Source: Heliocybe sulcata (taxonomy: Eukaryota; Basidiomycota; Agaricomycetes; Gloeophyllales; Gloeophyllaceae). From it: DNA of 64,000 nt. Numbering within the stretch: position 1 is the stretch's first letter; every line of letters starts with the position of its first letter. This document shows, piece by piece, positions 11,197 to 23,557 of this stretch. The stretch covers positions 89,836 to 153,835 of the forward strand of contig ML213510.1 of the NCBI GenBank assembly GCA_004369045.1, given 5' to 3'. Both the position numbers and the translations under genes were made by a program. The notes under the pieces are model-generated. The model was not told where the DNA came from and searched no databases. It was given only the letters and a program-made list of their open reading frames with translations.

Positions 11197-12978
11197 ATGT
11201 CTCTCTCCACCTTGCTTTTAAACTTGATGAGACCCCTCCTCCTGGGTGAATTCGGTGTAGCCGCGTGAGTGTGCCTCTTTCCTAAGCTCCCAATCTACTT
11301 CCTCATCGCATCGCACCGTTCTATTATCTAGGTTGTACGGCCTTTCAATAGGCCAGTTTTTACTCTACTTTCGTGGGCAAAGGCGGGATTCGCCGATCTT
11401 TAGGAGGGTCGTGAGTGCTTGCATTGGACATTAGCTAAGCTTATTGTCTTATCGGTTACATGTGCCAGATGTTCTACCTTTGGTATGTCCGGGCCAATAT
11501 CTCCTGGAGGGCTAGCCTCACGAATGCATTAAGGATTGTTGATACCGCCCACACGATATTCTCCATCTGGATCGCATACCACCATATTGTGGTAGGAAGA
11601 ATACATCTAATGGACCTGCTTTGCGTCGACTGGTACTACACGGTGCTTGCCTTCTCTTGCATATCATACTGAGGTATATTGCTACAGGTGCATCGTGGTA
11701 CGTTACTCGTTCTAGTCACCAAAGATCGCCGCTCATGTGATGTTCAGGCTCATATTCTTGTTACTGTAAGTCCTGGGCCAAAGTGACGAAGACAATAGAC
11801 TAACTCTCATTCGTAGGGCGCTGTTTGTCTCGTCATACGACTGTCAGTATCTCGGCTGTTATTGTTTTTAGGGCTCACTGTAGGCTCGCAGGATATGCAT
11901 CTCGAGGATATGGGAACGCAAGTGCTTTCGCTAAGGATGCACAGCAGACATCACTACTGATGTCAAACTCGATAATTGCAGTTACCGGGAAAAGCCGCCT
12001 TTTGAGCGCCTTTCTCGTGCGTACCATAGAAGATCTGGACAGGGTATCGTTTTATTGCTAATCTCATGTGTCAGGCCGCCTTTTCTGTTCTCGTTTTCGG
12101 TAAATCTAGTCGTCTAAGCTGCACTGCGAAACTAACGATTGTCTTCTACCAGCATCTGTGATAGGTAATACTCTCATCACTGCCGACGACGACATGCTCA
12201 TTATCTGCCAGTCACTTGTATCAAAGTGTACGTGCCTTTGACTCCGAAAGCATAGGTGTCTGGAATGACTGGATCGCTAGTGGCCTTGTCCGCGTCGTGA
12301 TTGACATCTACTCTGTCAAGGCATGGGAGCTGTTACCACTTCCTGTCATCTTTTCCTCTGACTCCTTACCTTTCCTTGGCAGACCTTCTTCTACATAACC
12401 CTGGGATCTGGGGTGGTGGTGGATGCCATGATTGCAGCCACACTCAGTGGCATCCTATGGCGAATCCGCACCCAATTCAAAGCGTAAGATACAGGCGAAA
12501 TATGGATGGTCTTGTCTGGCTCACTGGGATCCTCAGAACGAATGCGATACTTTCCCGGCTTATGGTCTATGTCATCCACACAGGGTTATTGCTATCGTTC
12601 GTACCAGTATCTCTGATTCCAAATATTTAGACCCTCTGACATATTCCACTTCAGTGCCTGCACACTCACGAGTCTTATTTCGGTACGAAGCGTGCCCGCC
12701 TTTGCATATAGGATTTGGAAAGAACCTGAATCGCTTCCAGTTTGGTACTAGAAATTCCAATGTCTGTATCGGACTTTACTTGATCCTCAGCAAAGGTAGG
12801 CGAGAAAGCAAGTCGAGATAGGCAACTCACTCACATGTGCTGCATAACTCTAGTATATCTCAATCACTTGCTCGTATTTCTCAACACTCGGCCGCTGCTG
12901 GGAGAAAGGCACAGTCTAAGTCGCCTTTGGAGAGTGACCGACTCGGGACGAGGGTCGGTTCAGGGTGGGAGCGCTTGA
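11197..12978 (+). CDS. DUF6534-type multi-pass membrane protein, copy A
   Basis: This many-intron gene belongs to the basidiomycete DUF6534 family, predicted seven-helix membrane proteins of unknown role. The first exon (11197-11264) gives a hydrophobic start. Next comes LYGLSIGQFLLYFRGQRRDS, then VDTAHTIFSIWIAYHHIVVG with DLLCVDWYYT, and an 18-nt exon at 11748-11765. The DUF6534 core LGSGVVVDAMIAATLSGILW is followed by RLMVYVIHTGLLLS and ACTLTSLIS. The tail VYLNHLLVFLNTR is the usual C-terminal motif. Two further homologous loci lie in this window. Exon borders in the middle (11,766-12,380) are not fully resolved. All recognisable parts are in frame, so it looks whole. The function is not known. 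Confidence 0.7.
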
Positions 12979-13245
12979 GCAGCTGAGCTAACATGAAAAT
13001 ATGTACTGAGGACCAGTTGTACCTGCGATATTACTGGTTAGTCGACGCGCAGATGGACTCGCTGCATAAGGATATTTACGGGCGCCCTCAATCGGAAGCA
13101 GTGAACAAAGATCATCCTAACCCGAGGCGCTCATTGGCTCGTGGACATAACCACGTGCCCGATCAACGGGACCTCCCGGCTTGAAGGCCATCTCAAAAGT
13201 TGCTCAGCGCCGCCACCTTACCTCGACACTCGCCTTTAAGACAAA

Positions 13246-14079
13246 ATGGGCCAGACAACATCCCAACCTTCCACATCCACCACACCCTCGGCATGCCCCA
13301 TGCACCAGTCAGCCTCCCCCTCGCCACCAGCACAATGTCCCATTAGCCACCAATCCTCATCGCCCTCCTCGTCCTCCAAACCCGCAGCATGCCCCGTACC
13401 CCACGACACCCTCTCCCCGCTCAACCAGATGCCCGTCCTTTCCCAATCCCAAGCACCCGACCAAGCCATCGCCCTCCCTACCGACCGCACGCTCTCGTCC
13501 ATACCCAGGGCTGACCAGGCCGCGGCAAAGTGGGAGTACCCGAGTCCGCAGCAATTCTACAATGCGTTGGTCAGAAAGGGGTGGGAGACGCCGGAGGAGC
13601 ACGTCCAGACGATGGTCCATATCCACAATTTCTTGAACGAGAGGGCGTGGGACGAGGTCCTGAGGTGGGAGAGAGAGCACAACGGGTGAGCGCACGTCCT
13701 CCTTCCTCCTGGATGCATGCCCGTCTGACTGAACGGATACAGCGACGACAACGTCCAGCTCGAGCGCTTCATGGGCAAACCCGGCACCCTCTCCCCCAAA
13801 GCCCGTCTCCTCCAATTCGCCGGTTGGCTCCTCCCCGAGCGCTTCTCCTCCGAGCCGCCCTTTGACCGCCACGACTGGCTCGTCCGCCGCCCACGCACCA
13901 ACGAGTCCGTGCGCTACGTGATCGACTACTACTCGGCGCCCCCGGAACCCGATGGCTCGCCCGTGTTTAGCCTGGATGTGAGGCCGGCGATTGATGGGTG
14001 GGAGGGCATGAGGATGAGGATTGGGGATATGACGGAGGGGGTGTGGAAGAGGGAGCGAGAGCGGGAGAGGAGGGTGTGA
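13246..14079 (+). CDS. CYC3: Holocytochrome c synthase (cytochrome c heme lyase)
   Basis: Two exons (13246-13685, 13743-14079) encode 258 residues. The N-terminal 60 residues contain three Cys-Pro heme-regulatory-type motifs (ACPMH, QCPIS, ACPVP). The conserved core includes [68 protein letters not shown] and [14 protein letters not shown] attaches heme to the CXXCH motif of cytochrome c (or c1) in the mitochondrial intermembrane space. The histidine in VHIHNF is the expected heme ligand region. Whether this copy serves c, c1 or both cannot be told. It lies 229 bp upstream of TIM44 on the same strand. Confidence 0.95.
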
Positions 14080-14308
14080 GATACGTTAGATGTGTTGAGG
14101 CATATTAATATCATAGTTCTGTAATACCGAGCGAGATTGTCTATCACTGCAGTCGAGTGTGCAGGATAGCCTATTCGATATACAGTCACATCGTGGTACG
14201 TTCATTCATGAGATCACCCCGGATTCTCGGGTCCCGCCGGCACACTCCGATCATAAACTTTTCGAGCATTTCGACCGTATCTTCTCTCTCGAGTCCTCCG
14301 CCACCAAA

Positions 14309-15997
14309 ATGCTCTCGCAGAACCTCAGACGCACCCTCCTCGCCTCGCGCCCCTCGCTCTCGCCCCTGCGCATCTCATCCGTGCGCTTCAACCGACCCCA
14401 GATCCTCTCCCCACCCGCGTCCCTCTCCTCATTCCACTCCTCCTCCCGCCGCCAAAACGACCTCCCAAAATCCCCCTTCCAGACCTTTGTAGATGTGCTA
14501 AGGGACGAGTTACGGAAGAACAGGGAACTGCAGGAGAACGTAAAGCAACTGCAGGGCGAGGTGGACAAGTTCCAGGATGCAGGGGCCATGCGCAAGGCCA
14601 GGGAGGCGTATGAGCGCGCAAGGGTATGTATGTCCCCTTTGCATCTATTTCATGTATCTTGTAGGAATGCTAACGCGCTGGTGTGCAGTTGACCTCGAGT
14701 ATTAAGGAGAATCCGCGGTTGAGGGCAGCGGCGGAGGAGCTGAGGAAGACGGGGGTTAAAGTCGGAGACGCGGTCTCGGAGGCGCTCAAGACGATGGAGG
14801 AAAGCGAGATTATGCGTGCCGTACGTTTCTTCCACTCCACTAGATACTCGTATCTTAGTTAACTAACCAGCCGCTAGATCTCCCGTGCCTCCGCCGCTGT
14901 CTCCGACTCCCTCAACTCCGCCGCCGAGCCCCTCCGCAAGACGGCCGCCTACAAGACCCTCGCAGAGACGCTCACGGATGCACTGGACGACAGCTATAGC
15001 GCGAAGCACGCAGGGTTTGAGGAGAGGGAGGAGCGGAGGAGGCGGAGGGCGACGAGGTTGGCGAAGGCGCGGAAGGAGGGGCGGGGGCGGAGGGAGGTGG
15101 CGAATCCCGAGTGCGTCTTGTTTTATCTAATGTGTGTGGAAGGGAGAAGGCTGATGGGCTTTGGATAGGGCGGGGTCATCAGTCGTGCTTCACGCCTCCG
15201 CGAACCGCGAGTCCACCTGGTCGAAGCTTAAATCCACCTCCCCGCTCTTCCAACACTTCAGCAATCTCCAGTCTTCGTTCGAAGAGTCCGAGAACCCGGT
15301 GGTCTCAGGGGTGCGCGGGGTGCGGGACACGGTCAAGGGCTGGTTCGAGGAGACAGAGTTCGCGCAGGTCATGCGCGTGATGAAGAGTATGGACACACGG
15401 TTCACGCGGGAGGGATTCGAGAGGGAGCTGAGGGAGTATATTGTGCCCGAAGTGGTGGATGCGTATCTGAGTGCGGACAGGGAGGCGTTGCAGAAGTGGT
15501 GTGGGGAGGCGGTGAGTGTCTAGGTATTTGGGGGCGGGACGTGGTTGACGGGGAGATGACAGACGTATAACGTGTTGTGGGCGACTATGGAGCAGTACCT
15601 GAAGCAGGGACTCATATCCGACAGCAAAGTACTCGATATCCGGCAAGTCGACGTGCGTTGCCCTTCCTTCTCCCCCTTTACACCCTAACACTTACCCTCT
15701 CACGCAGATAACCTCTGCGAAAATGCTCGAGAACAACATCCCGGTTTTCGTGATCACCTTTGCCACGCAAGAGATTCTTTTATTCCGGAACGCCGTGTCG
15801 AGGGAGGTGGTGGTGGGCGCAGAGGACCGGGTGGAGCAGTGCCACTACGCGGCGGTGGTGACGCGGGCGGAGGAGGAGATTGGGGACGAGTTGACGGACG
15901 GGTGGAAGGTGGTTGAGGTGAGTTGGTCTTTGATATGGCGGGTGTGGAGGCTGATGGGTTTTAGATGGCGAGGAGGAGTGCGAGGGCGTACTTATGA
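14309..15997 (+). CDS. TIM44: TIM44, mitochondrial import motor subunit
   Basis: Seven exons (14309-14623, 14689-14820, 14878-15110, 15169-15511, 15563-15652, 15708-15917, 15965-15997) encode 451 residues. An arginine-rich presequence (about 1-50) precedes SPFQTFVDVLRDELRKNREL and a helical charged region. The C-terminal Tim44 domain includes SGVRGVRDTVKGWFEETEFA, REYIVPEVVDAYLSAD, LKQGLISDSKVLDIRQVDI and PVFVITFATQEI. Tim44 tethers mtHsp70 to the TIM23 channel on the matrix side. The last exon is 33 nt and ends in a basic MARRSARAYL; this fits the family end but is the least certain junction. Confidence 0.94.
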
Positions 15998-16208
15998 GCA
16001 CCGCCCAGAAGAGGCAGAAAAAAGGACCACCACTCATGATTATAGCATTATTCCTGCATGCACATTAGATAGTACCTGCTGCTAATTACACCGGATCCTG
16101 GGGTCAATCGCTGACCCTCGATCATGCTCGATCGAAGTGCTGGGATCATGTGAGATGACGTATTATTGGGACGGGATAGTGAAGATCAGCGAAGGGAGGC
16201 TGAGTGAG

Positions 16209-16913
16209 ATGCTTTCTCTTGCGGCGACCAGTGCGAGAGCTGCTCACAAGTCGCCGGCTACATCTTTCTTTTGCATTTCCCGACTGTCCAAGCCAAGCTT
16301 CGCATTCAAGACGGGTGCCTCACAGAGCTCGAGCAGATCCATGTCCGACTTTACAAAGGGCAAGCCGGAGGAAGAGTGGAGGGCCGTTTTGTCGCCTGAG
16401 CAGGTACGCCCATCTTCTTTTATCCTCGTATTCCCAGTCAGCTCAAGTGTAACGGCGCTAGTTCCGCGTGCTCAGACAGAAGGGCACCGAGCCCGCGTAC
16501 ACCGGCAAGTACGACAAGTTCAAGCGCGAGGGCGTGTACGAATGTGCGGGCTGCGGCACGCCGCTCTACAAGAGCACGACCAAATTCGACAGCGGGTGTG
16601 GTTGGCCTGCGTTCTTCGATGGTAAGTCTATTTCCCTTTTAGAGACTAGAGGATGATGTGGGCGGACTCGACGACGATAGCGATTCCGGGGGCGATCAAT
16701 AGACACGATGATAGCTCGTTTGGGATGGTGAGGACGGAGATTACGTGTGCGGCGTGTGGAGGTCACTTGGGGCATGTCTTCAAGGGAGAGGGATTCTCGA
16801 CTCCCAGTGCGTGTTTCGTACTTTTTACCCTTTGGATCTGGGTATTGACGAATGTGGCAGCCGATGAGCGGCACTGCGTTAACTCGATTTCTTTGAACTT
16901 CAAGGAAGAGTAG
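16209..16913 (+). CDS. Peptide methionine-R-sulfoxide reductase, MsrB
   Basis: Four exons (16209-16403, 16462-16621, 16681-16806, 16861-16913) encode 177 residues. The MsrB fold is clear: [20 protein letters not shown], two zinc-binding CxxC pairs (CAGC and CAAC), [32 protein letters not shown], and the catalytic cysteine in [11 protein letters not shown]. The start at 16209 adds about 44 residues rich in Ser, Ala and Arg that fit a mitochondrial presequence. A second ATG in frame at 16341 ([13 protein letters not shown]) would give a cytosolic form, so dual targeting by alternative start is possible but not shown. The enzyme repairs methionine-R-sulfoxide in proteins. Confidence 0.94.
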
Positions 16914-17564
16914 AGGTCAATTGTGAGGGTTGAAGACGGACTCCCGAGGTGTATCCTAGTGTGTACTATTTCTGATGTGTATTCGGTTGACGCAGAGGAG
17001 CAAATGACAGTGTATCGCTGATTTCTTTCCTCACCTGTGGCAACCCTAACCTAAGCGTCTGTCATCGGCTACATATACGGTACAGTGTCAAGGCCGTTTC
17101 CTTTCGGCTGCTGTTCAGTCTCTGGCTAGACTGTTCCTGAGACATAGTCGTTCCCGGACACGCACACGCAGTCTCCAGACGTCTTCAAGTGGCCGTACAT
17201 GGTGGAAGAGGCTATGCTACCCTGCCATCGACGAACATAACTTTCCTGCAGTGTCATGACAGGCTCAGCCGTCTGCGAGTCCTGTGGACTGCGTCGGGCC
17301 AGTGTCATGGCCGACACGAATCCCGCTATTCCTGGTGCGCTTCTTATTCAGTTCAAACCGCCGAGTTCTGACAAGCGCCCAGACAAGCTTAAATGGTCGG
17401 GGGCTATGTCAGAAGTGCACCTCGTGCCCTTAGACGCTCGCAGGTCTCTGCAGTGCATGTCCACAGCATCGTGTCTATATATCTTGGTCGCCCTCAAAGC
17501 TACGCTACGGTGACTTTCTCGTTCTTCTATGGGTACTTCATGGTATCTCCGCAGGACCAGCCGG
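16914..17564. other. Intergenic or uncertain 5' part of the kinase gene
   Basis: Between MsrB and the chosen kinase start there is an open stretch from 17256 with in-frame ATG codons. It is not in the kinase frame, and no convincing splice junction joins it. It may be 5' untranslated sequence, an upstream exon or an upstream reading frame. Confidence 0.35.
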
Positions 17565-20373
17565 ATGAGGAAGGGGCCTGCCGAGGAACCTCAAGCCCCT
17601 CCTATTAGTCTGACTGAAGGGGAGAAGCAGCCGTTCAAGCTTTTGATCAAGCGATTGGACCAACTCGATGCACTGCGTAGCGCTTTTCCCTTCGGCAAGG
17701 TGAGGTCCTCCTTGGCAACTCTGGGCTCGGAACTGAACGGATGTTGTTTGATCGATCTAGGAGCTGTCCAAGAAGGTAGCGGGTCGATTGTATGAACAGT
17801 ATCTCTGTTTGACGCTCGAGAGTCCGCTCGAGAGCCAGAATCCGTGAGTAGGAACGGTGCTTCCCGCGTTCGGAACAGCAAGTGATATCTGGGCCAGCGA
17901 TATCTTGCCGCAATGCGAGAAGGTCTACCGGCAGTTCAAGATGTGGGCGAAGTGGTACCAAGACGACAAACTCAGCTGGCTGGATAAGCATGAGAAGATA
18001 GAGGCTGGGATGCTCGAGCTGTTGTTTGCGCCTCAACCACCGGATACGCACTTGAATGGGTCAGTGGGGCTCGGATACAAACCTGGTTTGTCGGCAGGAT
18101 TCAAAGCAGAAGACGGACTACCCCCACACACAAAACACCGAATATCGTATCCTATGCCGCCTTCCCGCGATCTGGCGGTCCAAGCTCCCCTCGAGCTAGT
18201 CGAACCCGGCTATTCTGACGAATATTATGACTCTCCAGAGTTTGAGGAGACACTCCGGCGTATACGATCCCGCCGCAATGGGCATTGGAAGAGCGAGGAT
18301 AACGTGGATCGATCCCGCCCACCTTCCCCTATGAGAATATCGCCGCCTCCAGTCATATGTGTGCTGCCACAGGCAGAGCATGGAGATCTGGTCCCTCCGC
18401 CTCCGTCTGCTACTCCTGGATATGAGTGAGTAAATACCATCTCATCGGCGGTTTCCCGTCTTGGACCTTAAATCTTGCTATTCTGCAGTCACATGTGGGG
18501 CCGGATCGTCTGGAGGAGAGAAGTGCTCAACTGGATCCGCAAGGTCTTCCCGCTGACGGTGCAACGCAACCTGACTTCGTCCCAGACCCGCGCGGACCCC
18601 GAGAAGGAGCAGAAGGAGCTCGAGGAGGAAAAGCAGCGGATGGATATCTGCTCGCGCGTGCTCGCAGAGGTGACGCATTATCTTTTCGTAGTATCGCCTC
18701 TGAACTGAACAGGGTCTACTGCAGTTCGCTGAGGACGCTGGCAATGCCGTGGCGTTCCGCAAGCGGTGCCAGCAGCACCTCATGGAGCTCTGCCTGCGCC
18801 GATACTACGTTCCGCAGAACTTACGTCGGTCGGGTATCGTCCGGAGCAACAAGGAGTCGCTCAACAACGGAGGCTCAGCGGATATCTACCATGGGTTCTT
18901 CGGTTCCTATGAGGTGGCTATCAAGAGCTTTCGGATCAGGCAGGATACGGCTGCATACGTGCAGAAGGTGGGTTCACACAATGACATGAGATACAAGTAA
19001 AGTCGCTCATTAGGTACTAGGCTTTCGCAAAAGAGGCGATGATATTGTCGACGTTGAATCACCCGCATATTGTGAAGTTCAGAGGAGTCATCATGGATGG
19101 CGTCGAGCTTTGCATCATCGTAGACTGGATGCCCCATGGCGATATCACCGATTATGTGAGGAATACTCCGCGTGCTGACAAGGAGGACTTGGTCGGTTCC
19201 ATGCTCTTCTGGGCACTCAGCAGCGTACTCAAGTAACTTGGTAGATAAACCAAGTCGCATTGGGGCTCGAGTACCTGCACACCAAGGGTGTAGTTCATGG
19301 CGACCTAAAAGGAGTAAGAGTCCATGCCAAGGATCACATGAGGTACGCGCTCACCACACTCCTAGGAGAATGTCCTGGTCGATAGGAGAGGCCAGGCGCG
19401 ACTTGGCGACTTCGGACTCTCCTCAGTCGAGAAGGCGGAGTACCAGAACTTGATCGAGACAGACAGTGCATGGTTCAAGGACTTGGAGCTCTCGGGTCTG
19501 CCGGAGTGCACCGTCACGGTGGTCACAACTCTATTGACCACCGTCGGCGGGACTCCGAGATGGATGTCACCGGAGCGACTAACTCCGTCCGAGTTCGGTC
19601 GGACAAGCGCAAAGCCTTGTACGGCAAGCGATGTGTGGGCCTTTGGTCTTTTGTGCTATGAAGTGAGTCGTGCCCGCATTATGCCTTGCCTGCTGCGATG
19701 CTGACCTCACAGCGAGATCTACACAGGCCTGAAACCGTACCATGAGGATTCTGGAGTCATGCCAATTGTCAAGATCATCCAAGGCGAGCTCCCACAGGAA
19801 CGCAGCGAAGTCCCTGTGCCGATGTGGAGCGCCATGGTAGAATGCTGGGCACGAAATCCAAAGGCTCGCCCAGATATGAAGCAGATGCGATCGAAGGTGG
19901 AGCAATATCGGTGGATGCTCGGCCAAGCCATGCGACTGCGTCAGTTTGGTGGCAAGACAGTATTGGGACACGAATGGGGCGCACTCGCCAGATGGTTGAA
20001 CGAAGCATTCGCAGCTTTGCCTGCGTTGGAGTACCTGGCTGGCGATGCTTACGACACTATCAGACGAAGTGACGAGAAGGTGAGATCATTGAGGATCATG
20101 AGAGATAGAAATGGAGGGATACTGGGGGAACTTCCGGAAGAATCAGAGCAGGCATTAGCGCCATCCAACTACGTCTTGGAGAAGCTGAGAGAGGTGGCAG
20201 GTGTACTCGAAGGTCGTGGAAGTGACAGGGAAAGGATACGGTCGTATCTTCAACCCGCTGAACTGCAACACGAGCCCTGGCAATGGAGCGCGGAAGAAAT
20301 CTCGGACTTGACACATCGGCTGGGCCTAGAAGAGTTTGATGTATTCTCTCCTCGTTATTCTCTAGGAATCTAG
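17565..20373 (+). CDS. Tyrosine-kinase-like (TKL-type) protein kinase with long N-terminal region
   Basis: Nine exons (17565-17699, 17761-17843, 17883-18425, 18489-18669, 18725-18967, 19021-19191, 19245-19313, 19366-19662, 19717-20373) give about 792 residues. The N-terminal 350 residues contain a helical WAKWYQDDKLSWLDKHE segment and a Pro-rich linker, then WGRIVWRREVLNWIRKVF. Kinase motifs are GGSADIYHGFFGSYEVAIK, HPHIVKFRGV, VVHGDLKGENVLVD (HGD in place of HRD), LGDFGLSS, GGTPRWMSPERL and SDVWAFGLLCYE. The segment between DFG and SPE is unusually long, over 50 residues. Agaricomycetes have many such kinases, mostly of unknown role. The start is uncertain: 17529 is also in frame, and an upstream exon is possible. 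Confidence 0.8.
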
Positions 20374-20534
20374 TCCTCAGGCTAATAATTGGGATTTGGT
20401 TTAAGTGGTATTCCAAAGGAGAGATTACGAAGAACCCATAGCGGTATAGATTGTACAAAATTGAGGGGTCAAGGTCATCAGTGTACTGAGGAAGCGACGG
20501 GCATGTCGGCGGAGGACACGAGAGTAGTGACAGT

Positions 20535-21188
20535 CTAGAGCCCTTCCATGTTCTGCACAAGCTCGTCCAGCTCCGCTTTCGAAGCGCGATACTTCTCTTG
20601 GGCTTCCTGTAGAGGCAACGTGACGGCAGTGTTAGAGTCGGAACGCGTTCGATATCTTGATCGACCCGTACCTCGTACTTCTTCTCCCATTGATCACGCT
20701 CCTGTTCGACACGCTGGACCTGGCGCTCAAAGTGCTCCGCTTTGACGTCCACCTGGCGCAGCCTAGGGAACACCTGATCAGCGTGTCGCGTGTTGGTAAA
20801 TGGCAAAAGACATACTTCTCAACAGTCTCCTTCACATTCTTCTCTGCAGCATCCAGCTCCTCCTCAAGAAGTTGTATCTTCCTGTTAAGACCCTCGTTTG
20901 TCGTCCTAGAACTTTCGCCTTCCTGCTGTGCCGCCTTGGCTTCGGTCAGCTTGGCCTCAGTCTTCTCGAGTTCACTATCGAGAACGCTCAATTTGTGCGT
21001 GAGAGACGTGATTTCCTGGTCCTTCTCGAGGAGTTGCTGTTCGTATTTCTTGTTCTTGCTCTCGGCCTCCTCAGCACGGGCAACAGCCGCGTCTGCCTCG
21101 GAACGAAGAGCGTTGAGTTTCTAACCAATGATCAGCAAGATCAGTGCAGACGGAGTTAGGTGCTTATTACCTCCTTGATCTTCTCCAT
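20535..21188 (-). CDS. TPM1: Tropomyosin
   Basis: Four exons (21188-21171, 21120-20816, 20762-20672, 20606-20535) encode 161 residues, the same length as yeast Tpm2. The protein is one continuous coiled coil with heptads throughout: MEKIKE then KLNALRSEADAAVARAEEAE, then DQEITSLTHKLSVLDSELEK. It ends AELDELVQNMEGL, a typical fungal tropomyosin C terminus used for head-to-tail assembly. The product coats and stabilises formin-made actin cables. The first exon is only 18 nt, which matches the position of the first intron in many fungal tropomyosins. The gene is convergent with the TKL-type kinase and divergent from the DUF2408 gene. Confidence 0.92.
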
Positions 21189-21493
21189 TGCTGTCAAGAA
21201 ACGAGTAGTGGTGGTAAGGGATCAAGAGTGGTCGATGCGAAGACGTATATAGAGCGTTTGTAGTCGGCGACTAGATGAAACAGGCAGGTGCCACGTGACA
21301 GAGGCGGCAATAATTGAGACTGGAGAGCGCTCGTTCTTCGGCACAATCCCACACATCCTCTACCACTGTATTTTTGTTCTTTATGTCGAATCCTGTCCCG
21401 CAAGAAGGTACTTTATGTTGGGATATGAAGAGACTCGCACTAATTGCAATACAGAGCTTCCCATCCTCGAGAATGTCATAAAGTGAGCGAGCT

Positions 21494-23557
21494 ATGAAGT
21501 CATCTCCCGAAACCACGTCTAACTGGAGCTTCAGCATTCGTAATCGTCTAACAGCTCTCAAGAAGGACCGCGGAGAGTACATCAAAGCCTCTGATGTTAA
21601 TGCTCTTTACCAGCAAATCGTCAAACAAGGTGCGCATCCCCAATTTCATTCTCATCCACCGTCATACCGCTACATACAGGATCAATCTTTCTGTACTGGA
21701 TCTAATAACGAAGGAGCGCAGTGACGAAGTTGAACGATGTCCGCGACGACAGCAGCGGCAGCAATAGGCTCGACACCTTACTAGCCGACGTCTTCAACCT
21801 TCTTAGCCTATTCTACCTTACTATCGGCAAGACGAAGGAATGTCCAGCCACTTATTCTCAGATCGCCTCCATGCGGGTTAGTGCTCACCTATGTTTGCCT
21901 CTTGTGACCTTTTTACCCTCGGCGCTGCGTATGATTGTACGAGGTCTGCTGCCTATACGTCTGTGGAGCTTATGTGCCAAGTTTAAGACGACGCGACCTC
22001 TTGACATCTGTCTTGGCTCCGCGATTCTTATGCTCACCACATATTCATCTGTGAACTCGTTGTTCTGAACAGTAGTACTGACGGGCACCGACGTAGCAAA
22101 TCCTCGACCACATGAATGAGTCGGCTGTTTACAACGAATCAGATCTTGCACCGTTCCATCGGCGGCTAGGGGAGCTGAGGCAAATTGTCCAGCACGACGC
22201 GCAAAGCGGCAAGCACCCAGAGGCAATGATAAAGCTGCTAGAACGCCAGCTCAATGAGTGCGGTATGTTATCATGTATTGATCATGGGACGAGCAGCCAT
22301 CATATTAACTGTCAGTACCTTCCGATAGAGTCCGTCCTCCGCAGCTTGCAAGATAACTTGGCTGAGCTTTCGCCTGAGCTCCTGCCTATTCATACCAAAC
22401 TTGTCGATATTCGAAGGAAGCTAGTAGCTCTGGCAGCGAAAGAGTCGTTCTCGAAAGCGGAATTGAAACCTCTGCAAGAGGAACTTCGGAAGATTGATTC
22501 GTTGAGTACTCCATCTCTATTTCCATGGGCAATTCAGTACTCAATCTACCATCGTCATCTTATTATCGCAAACTCTCTTCTGCGATCTGCCATACTTGCC
22601 GTCTCGTTCGACGCTCAGGAAACGTGTAGACGGCAAATTCCTCGGGCCCGGTGGGATCGTCCCCGCCTCGCAAGCCATTTGTTCCTCCCTCCTTGAAGAA
22701 TGCTTCGACATCGTGCAAGAAATCCGCGCCCAAGAGGAATCCAAGAATGTCCCGTCATCGCTCCGGCCGATCCATGAGCGTCTCACGCAGATCCGCGCAG
22801 AGCTGGAGAGCCTCGTGCTCACGCATAGGTGGAGCCTGCGCGAGACGGATCTGTGGAACTACTCGCTCAGTCTGCAAGAGATTGACAAGATGAGGATTGA
22901 CGGAAAGTTCGTGGACTCGGAGGGTAACCGACCAGAAGGACAATATGTAAGTGGGATAGTTATATTCGAGAAGGAAGAAGTGGCGGTCTCATTCCGTACC
23001 AGGTATTGCTGTACTTGCTGAGACGATGCTACGGTCTTATCTACCGGCTTCTTTTGTCGAGCGAGCCTGTTTCAGAAGAGCTTATGCCTATTGTGGGTTA
23101 CACGTCTACTTCTTCCTTGACTAGACCACTCACTCTAACTGCACCGTAGGCAAATAAGCTCTCGACAGTCAAGAAGTGCCTGAACGAAGTTCTCAAGTAT
23201 GGAGGACCTTTCAGCCCTTACGATCTGTATCCGGTAAGGAGACGTAGCTGAATCTACAACTGACTACTCTGATTATCAATGTCTGTACAGTATCAACTCG
23301 CGCTCCATCAAATCGACTCCATGCGCAAAGACGGCAAATTCGTTGGAGCAGATGGTACAATACCAGAGGGCCAGGGCATCGTAATGGCTCACCTCAATGA
23401 GTGCCATGAACTACTGGAAATGGTAAATCATTTTGTGCACCAATGACCATATGCTGAACCCGTTCGTCAGTTGAAAGAATCCATGGACGAAGGTGAGGAC
23501 GAGGACTTTGACGAGGATCCTGGGGATGTAGAAGATGATGCGACGGAGGTGGAATGA
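21494..23557 (+). CDS. DUF2408 domain protein, function unknown
   Basis: This many-exon gene encodes a fungal DUF2408 protein. Recognisable parts are RNRLTALKKDRGEYIKASDV at the start, DVFNLLSLFYLTIGKTKECP, APFHRRLGELRQIV, LLPIHTKLVDIRRKLVAL, SSLRPIHERLTQIRAELESL, and the paired motifs KMRIDGKFVDSEGNRPEGQ and SMRKDGKFVGADGTIPEGQ. The C terminus is an acidic stretch ending ATEVE. The family is conserved in fungi but has no established activity. Junctions near 21,627-21,690 and 21,720-21,770 do not close in frame with any good GT-AG pair I could find. The 5' end is therefore provisional: either small unusual introns, or real or sequencing indels. Confidence 0.75.

Noticed and set aside
13357-13901. 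Two minus-strand frames of over 100 codons
   Set aside because: They are antisense to the holocytochrome c synthase exons, whose product is clearly recognisable.
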